DNA of 64,000 nt from NCBI GenBank assembly GCA_947500055.1, contig CANMQO010000003.1, positions 1-64,000 of the forward strand, given 5' to 3'. The notes under the pieces were generated by a model. That model made no database searches and had not been told where the DNA came from. It saw only the letters and a list, made by a program, of their open reading frames with translations. Source of the DNA: an uncultured Paracoccaceae bacterium (GTDB lineage: Bacteria > Pseudomonadota > Alphaproteobacteria > Rhodobacterales > Rhodobacteraceae). Shown here piece after piece: positions 1 through 9,065 of the stretch (position 1 is the first letter of the stretch; the number at the start of each line of letters is the position of its first letter). Position numbers and translations under genes: made by a program.

Positions 1-39
1 TGGAAAAGCCCGGTCGCCTTCGAAAGGAAAGTGGCCTAA
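1..39 (+). mobile_element. 3' end of a probable IS3-family transposase (OrfB), truncated by the window edge
   Basis: In-frame WKSPVAFERKVA followed by a stop from base 1; resembles C-termini of IS3-type integrase-core transposases ((S)PxAFE...). Only 12 codons are visible. Confidence 0.45.
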
Positions 40-613
40 ACGAGCACTTGGAGCGGCATCAAAACGTGACAGGTCCATATAGAGAAACGTGTGTCAATCG
101 TCGCCAGTGCTTGCACCGGGCCTTTTTCCTGAGACCCCGTGCTTCCACCAAGCTTGAGTCTCTAGGCTCAAGACCCATTGATTTTCGGTCGGTTGCGTAA
201 TTCACTAGGCCGAAGGCGAGAGATCATCAAGTCTGACCTTTTCTGGCTGAGCGGCGAGCAGATCATCCCGATCCTGAAGCAGCAGGAGAATGGCCTGGCG
301 ACGGAATAGGCTCTTTCCGGGCTTTCTCTTCACCTGAGGCCAATGGCAGCTATCACGCTGCTTTGATGCGATGGAAAACCTTTGAGTCGCAAATGGCAAA
401 ACTAGTGCACCGAGGAAAATCCAGTTGACTCAAAATCAATGACTTAGCCGCTTGGCAATGGCAAAACTATGTGTCGCCCCACACCAATTATTGATCCGGC
501 ACGTAGTTCTGCTTCTTTGCGGCAGAACCGTTCCTTTGGCCTCCATCAGGTGTCTCCGGTGAAAGGCGAAACGCTGTCGGATTTGGCGACACCCGGTCGT
601 GCGGTGAAGGAGC

Positions 614-1288
614 CTACATTTCCGCCATCGCGGATAGTGTATGTTCCAGACCCAATCTGATGTGTGCTTCCAGCACGGATTTCGCCTTTGCCGTATCCCT
701 TGCGAGGGCCGCATCGAACATGTCTTTATGTTCCTGCACGGCCTCTTGCCCGCGATAGGTAAGTACCAGCATTTGGTAACGCAGGTATTTGTCAAAGATC
801 GTCCCATGAAGCGATAGCAGGTTCAGCGAGTTGCACGCCTGGATCATCGCCTGATGAAACTCCCAGTCATAGCGCTTCCACGCTTCTTTCTGCGACGTGT
901 CCCCATCCAGCATCTTTTGCTCGATCAGGTGCAGCTTATGATGGGCCGCCACGAGGTTACCTTCCCAGTCGGCATCACCACAGGAAATGGACGTCTCAAG
1001 CGCTGAACATTCCAGCAGGATGCGCAGTTCGGCGATCTCGGTGAGATCCTCCGCCGAGACCGGGCGGACAAAGAAGCCCCGCTGTTCAGCGGCTTGTACA
1101 AAGCCTTCGCTTGCCAGGCGGTTCAGCGTCTCGCGCAATGTTGAGACGCTTGCGGAATAACGCTCACGCAAGCCGTCGAGCTTAAGTTTGGTACCAGGGG
1201 CCAGCTCACCAAAGATGATATCGTGCTTGATACGCTCATATGTGCTGGACCCGACCGTAGGTGCAGATGGTGACATGCCAAGCCTCAT
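614..1288 (-). CDS. GntR-family transcriptional regulator, FCD (FadR-like) C-terminal domain
   Basis: N-terminal winged helix (YERIKHDIIFGELAPGTKLKLDGLRERYSASVSTLRETLNRLASEGFV) plus an FCD-type helical domain; divergent from the catabolic operon. Confidence 0.9.
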   Translation of the reverse strand: MRLGMSPSAPTVGSSTYERIKHDIIFGELAPGTKLKLDGLRERYSASVSTLRETLNRLASEGFVQAAEQRGFFVRPVSAEDLTEIAELRILLECSALETSISCGDADWEGNLVAAHHKLHLIEQKMLDGDTSQKEAWKRYDWEFHQAMIQACNSLNLLSLHGTIFDKYLRYQMLVLTYRGQEAVQEHKDMFDAALARDTAKAKSVLEAHIRLGLEHTLSAMAEM

Positions 1289-1361
1289 GGAAAATCAGTT
1301 TTGCGGTCAATAACATGATTACCCGATATTCCTCAACGCTGGATAAAATAGGCGAATATAA

Positions 1362-1380
1362 AAAATATCCTATATTATTG
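1362..1380. promoter_or_regulatory. Candidate operator copy 1 (AAAATATCCTATATTATTG)
   Basis: In the divergent GntR/oxidoreductase intergenic region; matches the copies at 2489 and 8098. Confidence 0.5.
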
Positions 1381-1422
1381 CGAAATTGCTAAACTCTGCT
1401 AGCGTGCCCTCGAAACGCAAGG

Positions 1423-2490
1423 ATGAGGGGCCGCATGGCACAACCAGTGAAACTAGCGGTGGTCGGTGCGGGCCTGGTTGGGCAAAGGCATATTGCGGCG
1501 ATTGAGCGGGTTGAGGGTGTTACGCTTGCCGCTGTTGTCGAACCTGGCCCGACAGAGCAGAGCATTCCCGTCTTTGAAACCCTGACGGATATGTTCCGGA
1601 GCATCACCGTTGACGGTGTGATCTTGTCGACCCCGACGCTCTTGCATGTGCAAGGCGGTATGGAATGCGTGACCCGAGATGTGCCGGTCCTGATCGAGAA
1701 ACCCCTCGCGGCTTCTGCGGATGACGCAGAAGGTTTGATCACAGCCGCCAAGGATCGCTGCGTTCCGATCCTTGTGGGGCATCACAGGCGTCACAACCCG
1801 ATTATTCAAAAATCCGCCGAACTGATCAAAGAGGGGACAATCGGCCAGGTGCGCGTGGCGCAGGTCACATGCTGGTTCTACAAGCCCGACGACTATTTTG
1901 ATGTGGCGCCCTGGCGCAAGAAGGCAGGTGCCGGGCCGATCTCTGTCAATCTTGTACATGATGTCGATCTGATGCGTCATTTCCTGGGTGAGGTTGTCAC
2001 CGTACAGGCGCAGATGGCGCCTTCGATGCGGGGCTATGAAAACGAAGATCTTGCAGCTGCCGTACTGCGATTTGAAAGCGGTGCTGTATGTACAATTACG
2101 GTGTCGGACAGCGTGGTCTCGCCATGGAGTTGGGAACTCACTTCTCGTGAATATCCGATTTATCCGGCGACAAACGAGTCCTGCTATCTGATTGGTGGAT
2201 CAGAAGGCGCGCTATCGATCCCCGATATGCGCCTTTGGCAACATGATGGTGGCGCAAACTGGTGGAACCCAATCACGGCAACCACCATGCCCGTCAGTTC
2301 GTCCGATCCCCTGATTAACCAGATCGCACATTTCGAAGATGTCATCCGTGGCAAGGCCGAACCTTTGGTGAATGGCGTCGAAGGGTTAAAGACTCTGCGT
2401 GTCGTTGAGGCCATCCAAAAAGCTGCCGTAACCCAAAAACTGATCCATCTCGGCAAGTTACAGGAAGAATCCTCAACAGCTGCCGAATAA
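1423..2490 (+). CDS. Gfo/Idh/MocA-family NAD(P)-dependent oxidoreductase
   Basis: N-terminal VVGAGLVGQRHIAAIE Rossmann motif; EKPLA motif; DVDLMRHFLGEV. Confidence 0.92.
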   Translation: MRGRMAQPVKLAVVGAGLVGQRHIAAIERVEGVTLAAVVEPGPTEQSIPVFETLTDMFRSITVDGVILSTPTLLHVQGGMECVTRDVPVLIEKPLAASADDAEGLITAAKDRCVPILVGHHRRHNPIIQKSAELIKEGTIGQVRVAQVTCWFYKPDDYFDVAPWRKKAGAGPISVNLVHDVDLMRHFLGEVVTVQAQMAPSMRGYENEDLAAAVLRFESGAVCTITVSDSVVSPWSWELTSREYPIYPATNESCYLIGGSEGALSIPDMRLWQHDGGANWWNPITATTMPVSSSDPLINQIAHFEDVIRGKAEPLVNGVEGLKTLRVVEAIQKAAVTQKLIHLGKLQEESSTAAE

Positions 2491-2507
2491 AATATCATAT
2501 ATTTTGT
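2489..2507. promoter_or_regulatory. Candidate operator copy 2 (AAAATATCATATATTTTGT)
   Basis: Near-palindromic 19-mer shared with copies at 1362 and 8098. Confidence 0.5.
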
Positions 2508-2595
2508 AAAATCTATTGCGAAATGAGGGAAATGAGGCATTAATCTGCTGCACAACCAGCCCGGAGGGGCAATACAAACGTCTGGGAGGACACCA

Positions 2596-3603
2596 ATGAC
2601 ACTTACTTTGACACGTCGCCTCGCGATGGCCGCCATGGTCGCGGCGGGCACCTTTGCTGGCACCACAACATTCGCTGATGGCCATGCTATCCAGTTACGG
2701 ATGTCGACATCCGGTTCCGAGACCGATGCACGCTCTGTCGCATTGGCCGAAGTCTTCGGGCCGGCCGTTTCCGGCTTTGCGTCCTACGAGCCAAGCTACA
2801 ACGCGACACTTTTTGATCAGGGCACAGAGCTTGACGCGATCAGCCGCGGCAACCTAGAGATGTCGATCACGTCAGCACAGGAACTGGCACAGTTCTTCCC
2901 GGAGTTTTCGATTTTCGCAACCGGCTATGTCCACCAGGACGCAGCACATCAGGTCCGCGTTTTCAACGATCCGCTGATGGAGCCGTTCAAAGCAAAGGTC
3001 GAGGATGAACTGGGCGTAAAGCTTCTTTCGGTCATGTATCTGGGTCGTCGCCACGTGAACCTGCGCCAAACGCGCGAGGAACTGGATGTCCAAACGCCGG
3101 CTGATCTGGCGGGCGTGAACCTGCGGATGCCGGGCACCGATGCATGGCAGTTCCTCGGGGCGGCATTGGGCGCGTCCCCGACACCAATGGCCTTCTCCGA
3201 AGTCTACACAGGTCTGGCAACAGGCGCGGTTGACGGGCAGGACAACCCGCTGCCAACGGTTGTTGACCGCAAGTTCTACGAAGTCACAAAGCAAATCGCG
3301 CTGACATCGCACCTCGTTGACCTGAACTACATCGCGATCTCGGCCGAGACTTTCAACTCCATGACCGCTGAGCAACAGTTGAAAGTGCAGACTGCCGCAG
3401 ATGCCGCAGCGTCCGTGGGTCGTCTGCGTCAACTTGAACTGGAAAACAGCCTTGCTGCGTTCATCGAAGAGAATGGGGTTGAGGTCTACACCCCGGACGT
3501 TGCAGCTTTCCGTGAGCACGTGCAGGCGCAATATGTTGGCAGCGAATTTGCGGCGAGCTGGCCAGAAGGTGTGCTGGAGCGGATTAACGCACTTGGTAAC
3601 TAA
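2596..3603 (+). CDS. dctP: TRAP transporter substrate-binding protein (DctP family)
   Basis: Signal peptide, then LRMPGTDAWQFLGAALGASPTPMAFSEVYTGLATGAVDGQDNPLPTV, the DctP signature. Confidence 0.95.
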   Translation: MTLTLTRRLAMAAMVAAGTFAGTTTFADGHAIQLRMSTSGSETDARSVALAEVFGPAVSGFASYEPSYNATLFDQGTELDAISRGNLEMSITSAQELAQFFPEFSIFATGYVHQDAAHQVRVFNDPLMEPFKAKVEDELGVKLLSVMYLGRRHVNLRQTREELDVQTPADLAGVNLRMPGTDAWQFLGAALGASPTPMAFSEVYTGLATGAVDGQDNPLPTVVDRKFYEVTKQIALTSHLVDLNYIAISAETFNSMTAEQQLKVQTAADAAASVGRLRQLELENSLAAFIEENGVEVYTPDVAAFREHVQAQYVGSEFAASWPEGVLERINALGN

Positions 3604-3628
3604 GCCTTAGAATGAAGGACGACACACC

Positions 3629-4240
3629 GTGAGAAATATCTTCAAGTGGGTCTCCAGAATTTCTGACGCAATCGCAGCCACAATGCTGGCTGCGATTTTC
3701 TTTATTTTCCTGCTGCAAATCGGGTCGCGCTATGCGCCACAAATTGTTGGCTACTTCGGTCTGGCCGAACCGTTCCCGATCCTCGCATCCATCAAGCCGC
3801 TTGGCTGGACGCTAGAGTTGATCGCAGTGCTATGGGTTTGGGTCATCTTTTTCAGCTGTGCGTTTGTCGTTCGCGAATACGACCATGTGAAATTCGACAT
3901 CATCTACCTGTCGGCATCGCGCCGCGTCCGCACGGTATTTGCGATCATTTCGGCGGTCGCGATTGTGGCGGGGATGCTCTACGCTTTCTTGCCAACCTGG
4001 GACTACATCGACTGGATGAAAATCCGCAAAACATCAACTGTCCGTAATCCGTTCACAGGCAACAAGATCCCGCTAAGGACCGTGTTTTCCGTTTATGGCG
4101 CCTTCATGCTGGTCGTTGCCGCCCGCTACGCCTGGCTTGCCATCGAAACATACCGCTGCGGGCCGCCCAAGACAGAACTTGAGGTCGTGCTGGAGGCCGA
4201 AGCCGCCGCAGAGACCAACGAGAATGAGGCAAAGTCATGA
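3629..4240 (+). CDS. dctQ: TRAP transporter small permease (DctQ family)
   Basis: Four hydrophobic segments; position between DctP and DctM genes; ATGA overlap with the next gene. Confidence 0.9.
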   Translation: MRNIFKWVSRISDAIAATMLAAIFFIFLLQIGSRYAPQIVGYFGLAEPFPILASIKPLGWTLELIAVLWVWVIFFSCAFVVREYDHVKFDIIYLSASRRVRTVFAIISAVAIVAGMLYAFLPTWDYIDWMKIRKTSTVRNPFTGNKIPLRTVFSVYGAFMLVVAARYAWLAIETYRCGPPKTELEVVLEAEAAAETNENEAKS

Positions 4241-5532
4241 GCTTTGAACTCATCTCGATGCTGGTCACGCTTTTCTTCCTTGCCGGGATTGGTACGCCAA
4301 TTGGCTATTCAATTCTGCTCGCGTCGGTCGTGTATCTTGGTTTTGCGGGCCTTGATGTTGCCCTGGCAGGAGAGAAGATCCTGCAAGGCTTCTACAAGAG
4401 CGCCATTCTGCTGGCGGTGCCTTTGTTCATCGTTGCCGCCAACATCATGAACGCCGGTTCGATCACCGACAGGTTGCTGAACTTCTGCGTGGCTGTCGTC
4501 GGGCGTTTCAAAGGGGGGCTGGGGCACGTCAACGTGGTTGCATCACTGATTTTTTCAGGCATGTCGGGGTCTGCCGTGGCCGACGCCGCAGGTATCGGCA
4601 AGATCATTATTTCAATGATGACGCGCGACGGCCGGTATTCACGCGGCTATGCGGCGGCGATCACCGCCGCTTCCGCGACGATTGGCCCGATCATTCCACC
4701 GTCGATTCCGATGGTGCTATATGCGCTGGTGTCCAATGCGTCGATCGGCGCTCTGTTCCTCGCGGGTATCCTGCCCGGCCTGATAATGGGAGCCGTGCTG
4801 ATGGGCATGAACGGATATCTTGCCCACAAGCGCGGTTTTGCGGTTGAAGAGGCCGTACCGCTGAAGCAGTTGCCACGCACAACAGCGAACGCATTCCCTG
4901 CGCTCTTGATGCCGGTCATCCTGCTTTACGGTATCTATGGCGGCGTCACCACACCAACCGAAGCAGCGGCGGTTGCAGCATTTTATGCACTTTTGTTGGC
5001 CGCAATGTTCTACCGCGCCATCACACTCAAGGCACTTTACCAAGTTTTTGTTGATAGCGCCCGTTCATCCGCCGCAGTGGGCATCGTGATTGGTGGCGCG
5101 TTTATCCTCAACTACATCGTCATCACCGAGCAGATACCGCAGGCAATTTCGGCCTTCCTTGGCGAAACTGACATTAGCCCGTTGATGTTCCTGATCATGG
5201 TAAATGTTCTGATCCTGCTACTGGGCTGTGTGTTGGACGCAACGACAATCATTCTTGTGATTGTCCCCCTGTTCATTCCAACTTGCGAGGCGTTGGGCAT
5301 TGATCTGGTGCATTTTGGGGTCCTGGTTGTGGTGAATGCGATGATTGGCCTGATCACGCCGCCCTATGGCATCCTGCTCTTCGTGATCAACGCGGTGACA
5401 GATATCCCGCTGCGCGAAATCATCTCTGAAATCTGGGCGTTTCTTGTCGTGCTCATTGCTGCGCTGATCTTGATGATGCTCTCACCCGGTCTGGTTTTGT
5501 GGCTGCCGCGCCTGTTGGGCTATCAGGGCTGA
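4237..5532 (+). CDS. dctM: TRAP transporter large permease (DctM family)
   Basis: GMSGSAVADAAGIGKIIISMM...ATIGPIIPPSIPMVLYAL and LITPPYGILLFV motifs. Confidence 0.96.
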   Translation: MSFELISMLVTLFFLAGIGTPIGYSILLASVVYLGFAGLDVALAGEKILQGFYKSAILLAVPLFIVAANIMNAGSITDRLLNFCVAVVGRFKGGLGHVNVVASLIFSGMSGSAVADAAGIGKIIISMMTRDGRYSRGYAAAITAASATIGPIIPPSIPMVLYALVSNASIGALFLAGILPGLIMGAVLMGMNGYLAHKRGFAVEEAVPLKQLPRTTANAFPALLMPVILLYGIYGGVTTPTEAAAVAAFYALLLAAMFYRAITLKALYQVFVDSARSSAAVGIVIGGAFILNYIVITEQIPQAISAFLGETDISPLMFLIMVNVLILLLGCVLDATTIILVIVPLFIPTCEALGIDLVHFGVLVVVNAMIGLITPPYGILLFVINAVTDIPLREIISEIWAFLVVLIAALILMMLSPGLVLWLPRLLGYQG

Positions 5533-7277
5533 TGCTGACCCTCCCGACAAGTGTTGTACCGGGTCGGCTGCACGAAAAACTACGCGCTATTGCTGCGGGC
5601 GGATTTGATGCGATTGATCTGAGCCTGACCGATGTGGCCCAATTCGATGGGACATTGGCAGAGCTGGCAAGACTGATTGCCGAGGCCGGCCTCATCGTGG
5701 CGTCGCTTGGGCCCTTGGAGGCGGGTGCGACGTCGCTTGCGATTGCAGCCAAACAGGAGATGGCCAGGACGCTCGGGGTCAAATTACTGCTTGTCGAAAT
5801 CGCTGACCCCGTTTTGCCTGTTCTGCAAGGCCATCCTGATGTCAAAATAGCGCTCCGCCCAACGCGGGCTGTCGAGGCTGCGGTCACAGCATGGGTCAAG
5901 GAACGGAATGATCCGCAAATCGGTCTGGCGCTGAACGCCTTTGACGTTCTGGGCGATGGGTCGAGACCCGCGCGACTTCGCGATCTCGACGGCGCCGCCG
6001 TCTTTCACGTCGCCCTCTGGGATGGCCCTCAGCAACCAATGTTGCCGGGGCAAGGGACGCTCAATCTGGGCGGGTTGGCACGCGTTCTGGCCCGTGGCGG
6101 CTATGACGGGCCATGGTCTGTCGGGGTCGCGCCCGATGGGCCGGATACGGTGTCGAACGCCTATCGTGCGCTCGTGACGGTGTTGTCGGATGCGGCCATG
6201 ACAGAACCATTGCTGCGCGATGCAACCCCGAATTTGCCGCCGAAGGTTCCCACGAAAGGGTTTGAGTTTATCGAGTTTGCGGTCGATCCGGCAAGCGCTT
6301 CGGAATTGGAAAGCACGCTCACCGCCATGGCTTTCCGCAGGGAGCGCAAGCACCTGTCAAAGAAGGTCACGCTCTGGCGGCAAGGCGCCGTAAACATTGT
6401 GATAAACCAAGAGGGTGCGGGGCATGCAGGTCAGGCGTTTGAAGACCACGGGCCATGTGTTTGCGACATGGGGCTACGTGTGCAGGATGCCGCTGAAACG
6501 GTTGCGCGGGCCAAAGCGCTTGGCACACAGGATTTTCGCCAGTCGGTTGGCCTGGGAGAGCTGACCATTCCCGCCATCCACGGTGTGGGCGGCAGCGTCA
6601 TTCACTTTATCGATGAACATTCTGATCTCCACCGCGTCTGGGACATCGAATTTGAGCCGGTGACCCGGGCGCAGGCTGTCCCGCCTGCCGGGCTGCGCCG
6701 GATCGACCATGTGGCGCAGACCATGCGCTATGATGAAATGCAAAGCTGGCTGCTTTATTATTTGTCGACATTTGAGATGACGAAGACGCCGATCGTAAAC
6801 GTGACCGACCCCTCGGGCATTGTCCGCAGCCAGGCCATCGAAAGCCCGGAGGGCGATGTGCGCCTGAACCTCAATGGCGCCGCCGATGCGCAAACGCTGG
6901 CGGGGTCATTTGTCTCAGGGCGTCCGGGCGCGGGGGTGCAGCATATCGCCTTTCAAACGGACGACATTTTTGAAACCTCTGCGCAGCTGGCCGCCGCCAA
7001 CTTTGATCGTTTGGTGATACCGCACAATTATTACGTTGATACCCAAGCAACCTTTGGCTTGGACGATGATGAGGCCACGGCCTTACAACACCACAACATC
7101 CTCTACGATCATGATGTGCATGGCAGTTATTACCAACTTTACGGAGGAGCGATTTTCAATGGGTTCTTTTTTGAGATCGTGCAGCGGAAAGGGCGCTACG
7201 CTGGCTATGGCGCACGCAATGCGCCGGTCCGGTTGGCCGCACAATCACAGGCACGCAAACGCCAGGGTGCAGCATGA
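5532..7277 (+). CDS. QuiC-like fusion: xylose-isomerase-type TIM barrel plus 4-hydroxyphenylpyruvate-dioxygenase-like VOC domains
   Basis: N-terminal barrel; C-terminal RIDHVAQ, GVQHIAFQTDDIF and FFFEIVQRKGRYAGYGARNAPVRLA motifs. Start set at the TGATG overlap with dctM. Confidence 0.8.
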   Translation: MLTLPTSVVPGRLHEKLRAIAAGGFDAIDLSLTDVAQFDGTLAELARLIAEAGLIVASLGPLEAGATSLAIAAKQEMARTLGVKLLLVEIADPVLPVLQGHPDVKIALRPTRAVEAAVTAWVKERNDPQIGLALNAFDVLGDGSRPARLRDLDGAAVFHVALWDGPQQPMLPGQGTLNLGGLARVLARGGYDGPWSVGVAPDGPDTVSNAYRALVTVLSDAAMTEPLLRDATPNLPPKVPTKGFEFIEFAVDPASASELESTLTAMAFRRERKHLSKKVTLWRQGAVNIVINQEGAGHAGQAFEDHGPCVCDMGLRVQDAAETVARAKALGTQDFRQSVGLGELTIPAIHGVGGSVIHFIDEHSDLHRVWDIEFEPVTRAQAVPPAGLRRIDHVAQTMRYDEMQSWLLYYLSTFEMTKTPIVNVTDPSGIVRSQAIESPEGDVRLNLNGAADAQTLAGSFVSGRPGAGVQHIAFQTDDIFETSAQLAAANFDRLVIPHNYYVDTQATFGLDDDEATALQHHNILYDHDVHGSYYQLYGGAIFNGFFFEIVQRKGRYAGYGARNAPVRLAAQSQARKRQGAA

Positions 7278-8074
7278 CGGATGACGCAGAAGCCATCCGC
7301 GCATGGTGGCGAACGTCCATCATCGACATGGAGCCCGGCAAGATCGCGTTCCGCGGATACCCGATTGAAGAATTGATTGGCACCGTTTCATTCCCACAGA
7401 TGATCTGGTTGATGACCGCCGGGCGCTTGGCATCGCCGGAAGAGGCTGCCTTGCTGGAAGCAGCGCTTGTTGCAGGTGTTGACCACGGCCCGCAGGCACC
7501 TTCGATTGCAGCCGCTCGGATGACCGCAACCTGTGGTGTCGGGTTGAACAACGCGATGGCCAACGGCGTGAACATGCTCGGTGATGTGCATGGCGGCGCA
7601 GGCGAGCAATGTGCGGAGTTGTATTATGACATTGCAGCGCGGATGGCGGCGGGTGCCGGGCTAGAGGATGCAGTGCAAACTGGCCTTGATGACTGGCGCG
7701 CGGTGAACGGGAGAATCGTGAGCGGGTTTGGGCACCGGTTTCACAAACCCGTTGATCCGCGCGCGCCGCGTCTGATGGCGCTGGTGCGTGACGCTGCACA
7801 AGCGGGAACGGTCTCGGGCCGCTATGCGGATATCGGGGAAGCGGTGCAGGCCAATCTCGGCCGGAACCGTCCGCTTGCCATGAACATTGACGGCGCAACG
7901 GCTGTTATTTTTTGCGAATTGGGGTTTCCCGCACCCCTGTCCCGCGGACTTTTCTGCCTCTCTCGATCCGTTGGTATTCTGGCTCATGCATGGGAGCAGA
8001 TGCAGCAAGGTGGCCGGAACAAGGGGCCCATGCCACCGGCATATCTCCCAAAGTATGCGCCCTGGCCGACCTAG
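7274..8074 (+). CDS. Citrate synthase-fold protein, citryl-CoA lyase-like
   Basis: FRGYPIEELIG, GDVHGGAGEQ, VSGFGHRFHKPVDPRAPRL, NIDGATA motifs; only about 266 aa; ATGA overlap with the previous gene. Confidence 0.82.
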   Translation: MTDDAEAIRAWWRTSIIDMEPGKIAFRGYPIEELIGTVSFPQMIWLMTAGRLASPEEAALLEAALVAGVDHGPQAPSIAAARMTATCGVGLNNAMANGVNMLGDVHGGAGEQCAELYYDIAARMAAGAGLEDAVQTGLDDWRAVNGRIVSGFGHRFHKPVDPRAPRLMALVRDAAQAGTVSGRYADIGEAVQANLGRNRPLAMNIDGATAVIFCELGFPAPLSRGLFCLSRSVGILAHAWEQMQQGGRNKGPMPPAYLPKYAPWPT

Positions 8075-8097
8075 CAATCACAAATCATGTAATTGAT

Positions 8098-8116
8098 AAA
8101 ATATCATAGATTTTTG
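8098..8116. promoter_or_regulatory. Candidate operator copy 3 (AAAATATCATAGATTTTTG)
   Basis: In the 8075-8165 gap upstream of the TIM-barrel isomerase; matches the other two copies. Confidence 0.5.
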
Positions 8117-8165
8117 AATTCATAATATGATACTGCTACACGCAGAGATCGTAAGGTGATTCAAA

Positions 8166-9065
8166 ATGCCCGATCAGAATGGGAACCCTCTCTATTCCCT
8201 TGCGCACCTGACATTAATCAACGCGACGGCGCCGGAGTTGGTCTACATCGCTGCGCGCGCAGGTTATGACGCGGTCTCACCACGGTTCATCCAGATGAAT
8301 GTTCCGGGAGAGTTCCGTGAGAACCCTGTCGATAAAGCGATGGTTTCAGCCACCAAGACAGCGTTGAAGACGACCGGCCTGAAGGTCCTGGATATTGAAT
8401 TGGCGCGCATCACCGAAGATTGCGACCCGCGCAGTTTTGAGCCTGCCTGCGCGCTGGGTGGCGAACTTGGTGCGACCCGCATGATCATGTCCGCCTGGAC
8501 ACCGACACGGGATGATCGGGATTTCATCGTCGATTGCTACGCAGAAACCTGCGAGATCGCGGCACCTTACGGTCTGTCGGTCGATCTGGAATTTCCCAGC
8601 TTTAGCCGCCTGCGCACGCTTGACGAGACCCTGGACATCGTCCGCGCCGCTGATCAGCCAAACGGCGGCATCCTGGTTGATACGCTCTATCTGCATCTGT
8701 CACGCGTAGATCTTGCCGAACTGCTGCATGTTCCGGGTCAGTTGCTGAACTTTCTGCATATCTCAGACGCCTTGCCAGGTATCGCCGATACGCGGGAGGG
8801 CATGATCCAGCTGGCCCGCGATGCGCGGCTCTATCCCGGTGAAGGCTGCATCGATTTTGCCGGCATCATCGAACGGATGCCGCCGCTGGATTATTCGATC
8901 GAGTTGCCCAATCAGTCGCGCGTCGCGGAACTGGGCTTTGAAGAACACGCGCGTCGCTGCCTGAACCACGCCAAACGCACGTTCGGCGCCGTGCGGTCGC
9001 AGCGGCGTAATCACCCTATTCCTCCACAAGAAAGTATGATGACCGATGGCCAAAGAGCTTACTGA
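8166..9065 (+). CDS. Sugar phosphate isomerase/epimerase-type TIM-barrel protein
   Basis: VDLEFPSF, ILVDTLYLH, FLHISDAL, YSIELPN: conserved metal-ligand pattern of the AP-endonuclease-2/xylose isomerase-like family. Confidence 0.85.
   Translation: MPDQNGNPLYSLAHLTLINATAPELVYIAARAGYDAVSPRFIQMNVPGEFRENPVDKAMVSATKTALKTTGLKVLDIELARITEDCDPRSFEPACALGGELGATRMIMSAWTPTRDDRDFIVDCYAETCEIAAPYGLSVDLEFPSFSRLRTLDETLDIVRAADQPNGGILVDTLYLHLSRVDLAELLHVPGQLLNFLHISDALPGIADTREGMIQLARDARLYPGEGCIDFAGIIERMPPLDYSIELPNQSRVAELGFEEHARRCLNHAKRTFGAVRSQRRNHPIPPQESMMTDGQRAY

Noticed and set aside
205-807. Small ORFs left of the GntR gene (205-399 -, 436-807 -, 469-660 +)
   Set aside because: No recognisable domain; they overlap each other or the GntR gene. 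May be degraded mobile-element sequence but I cannot support a call.
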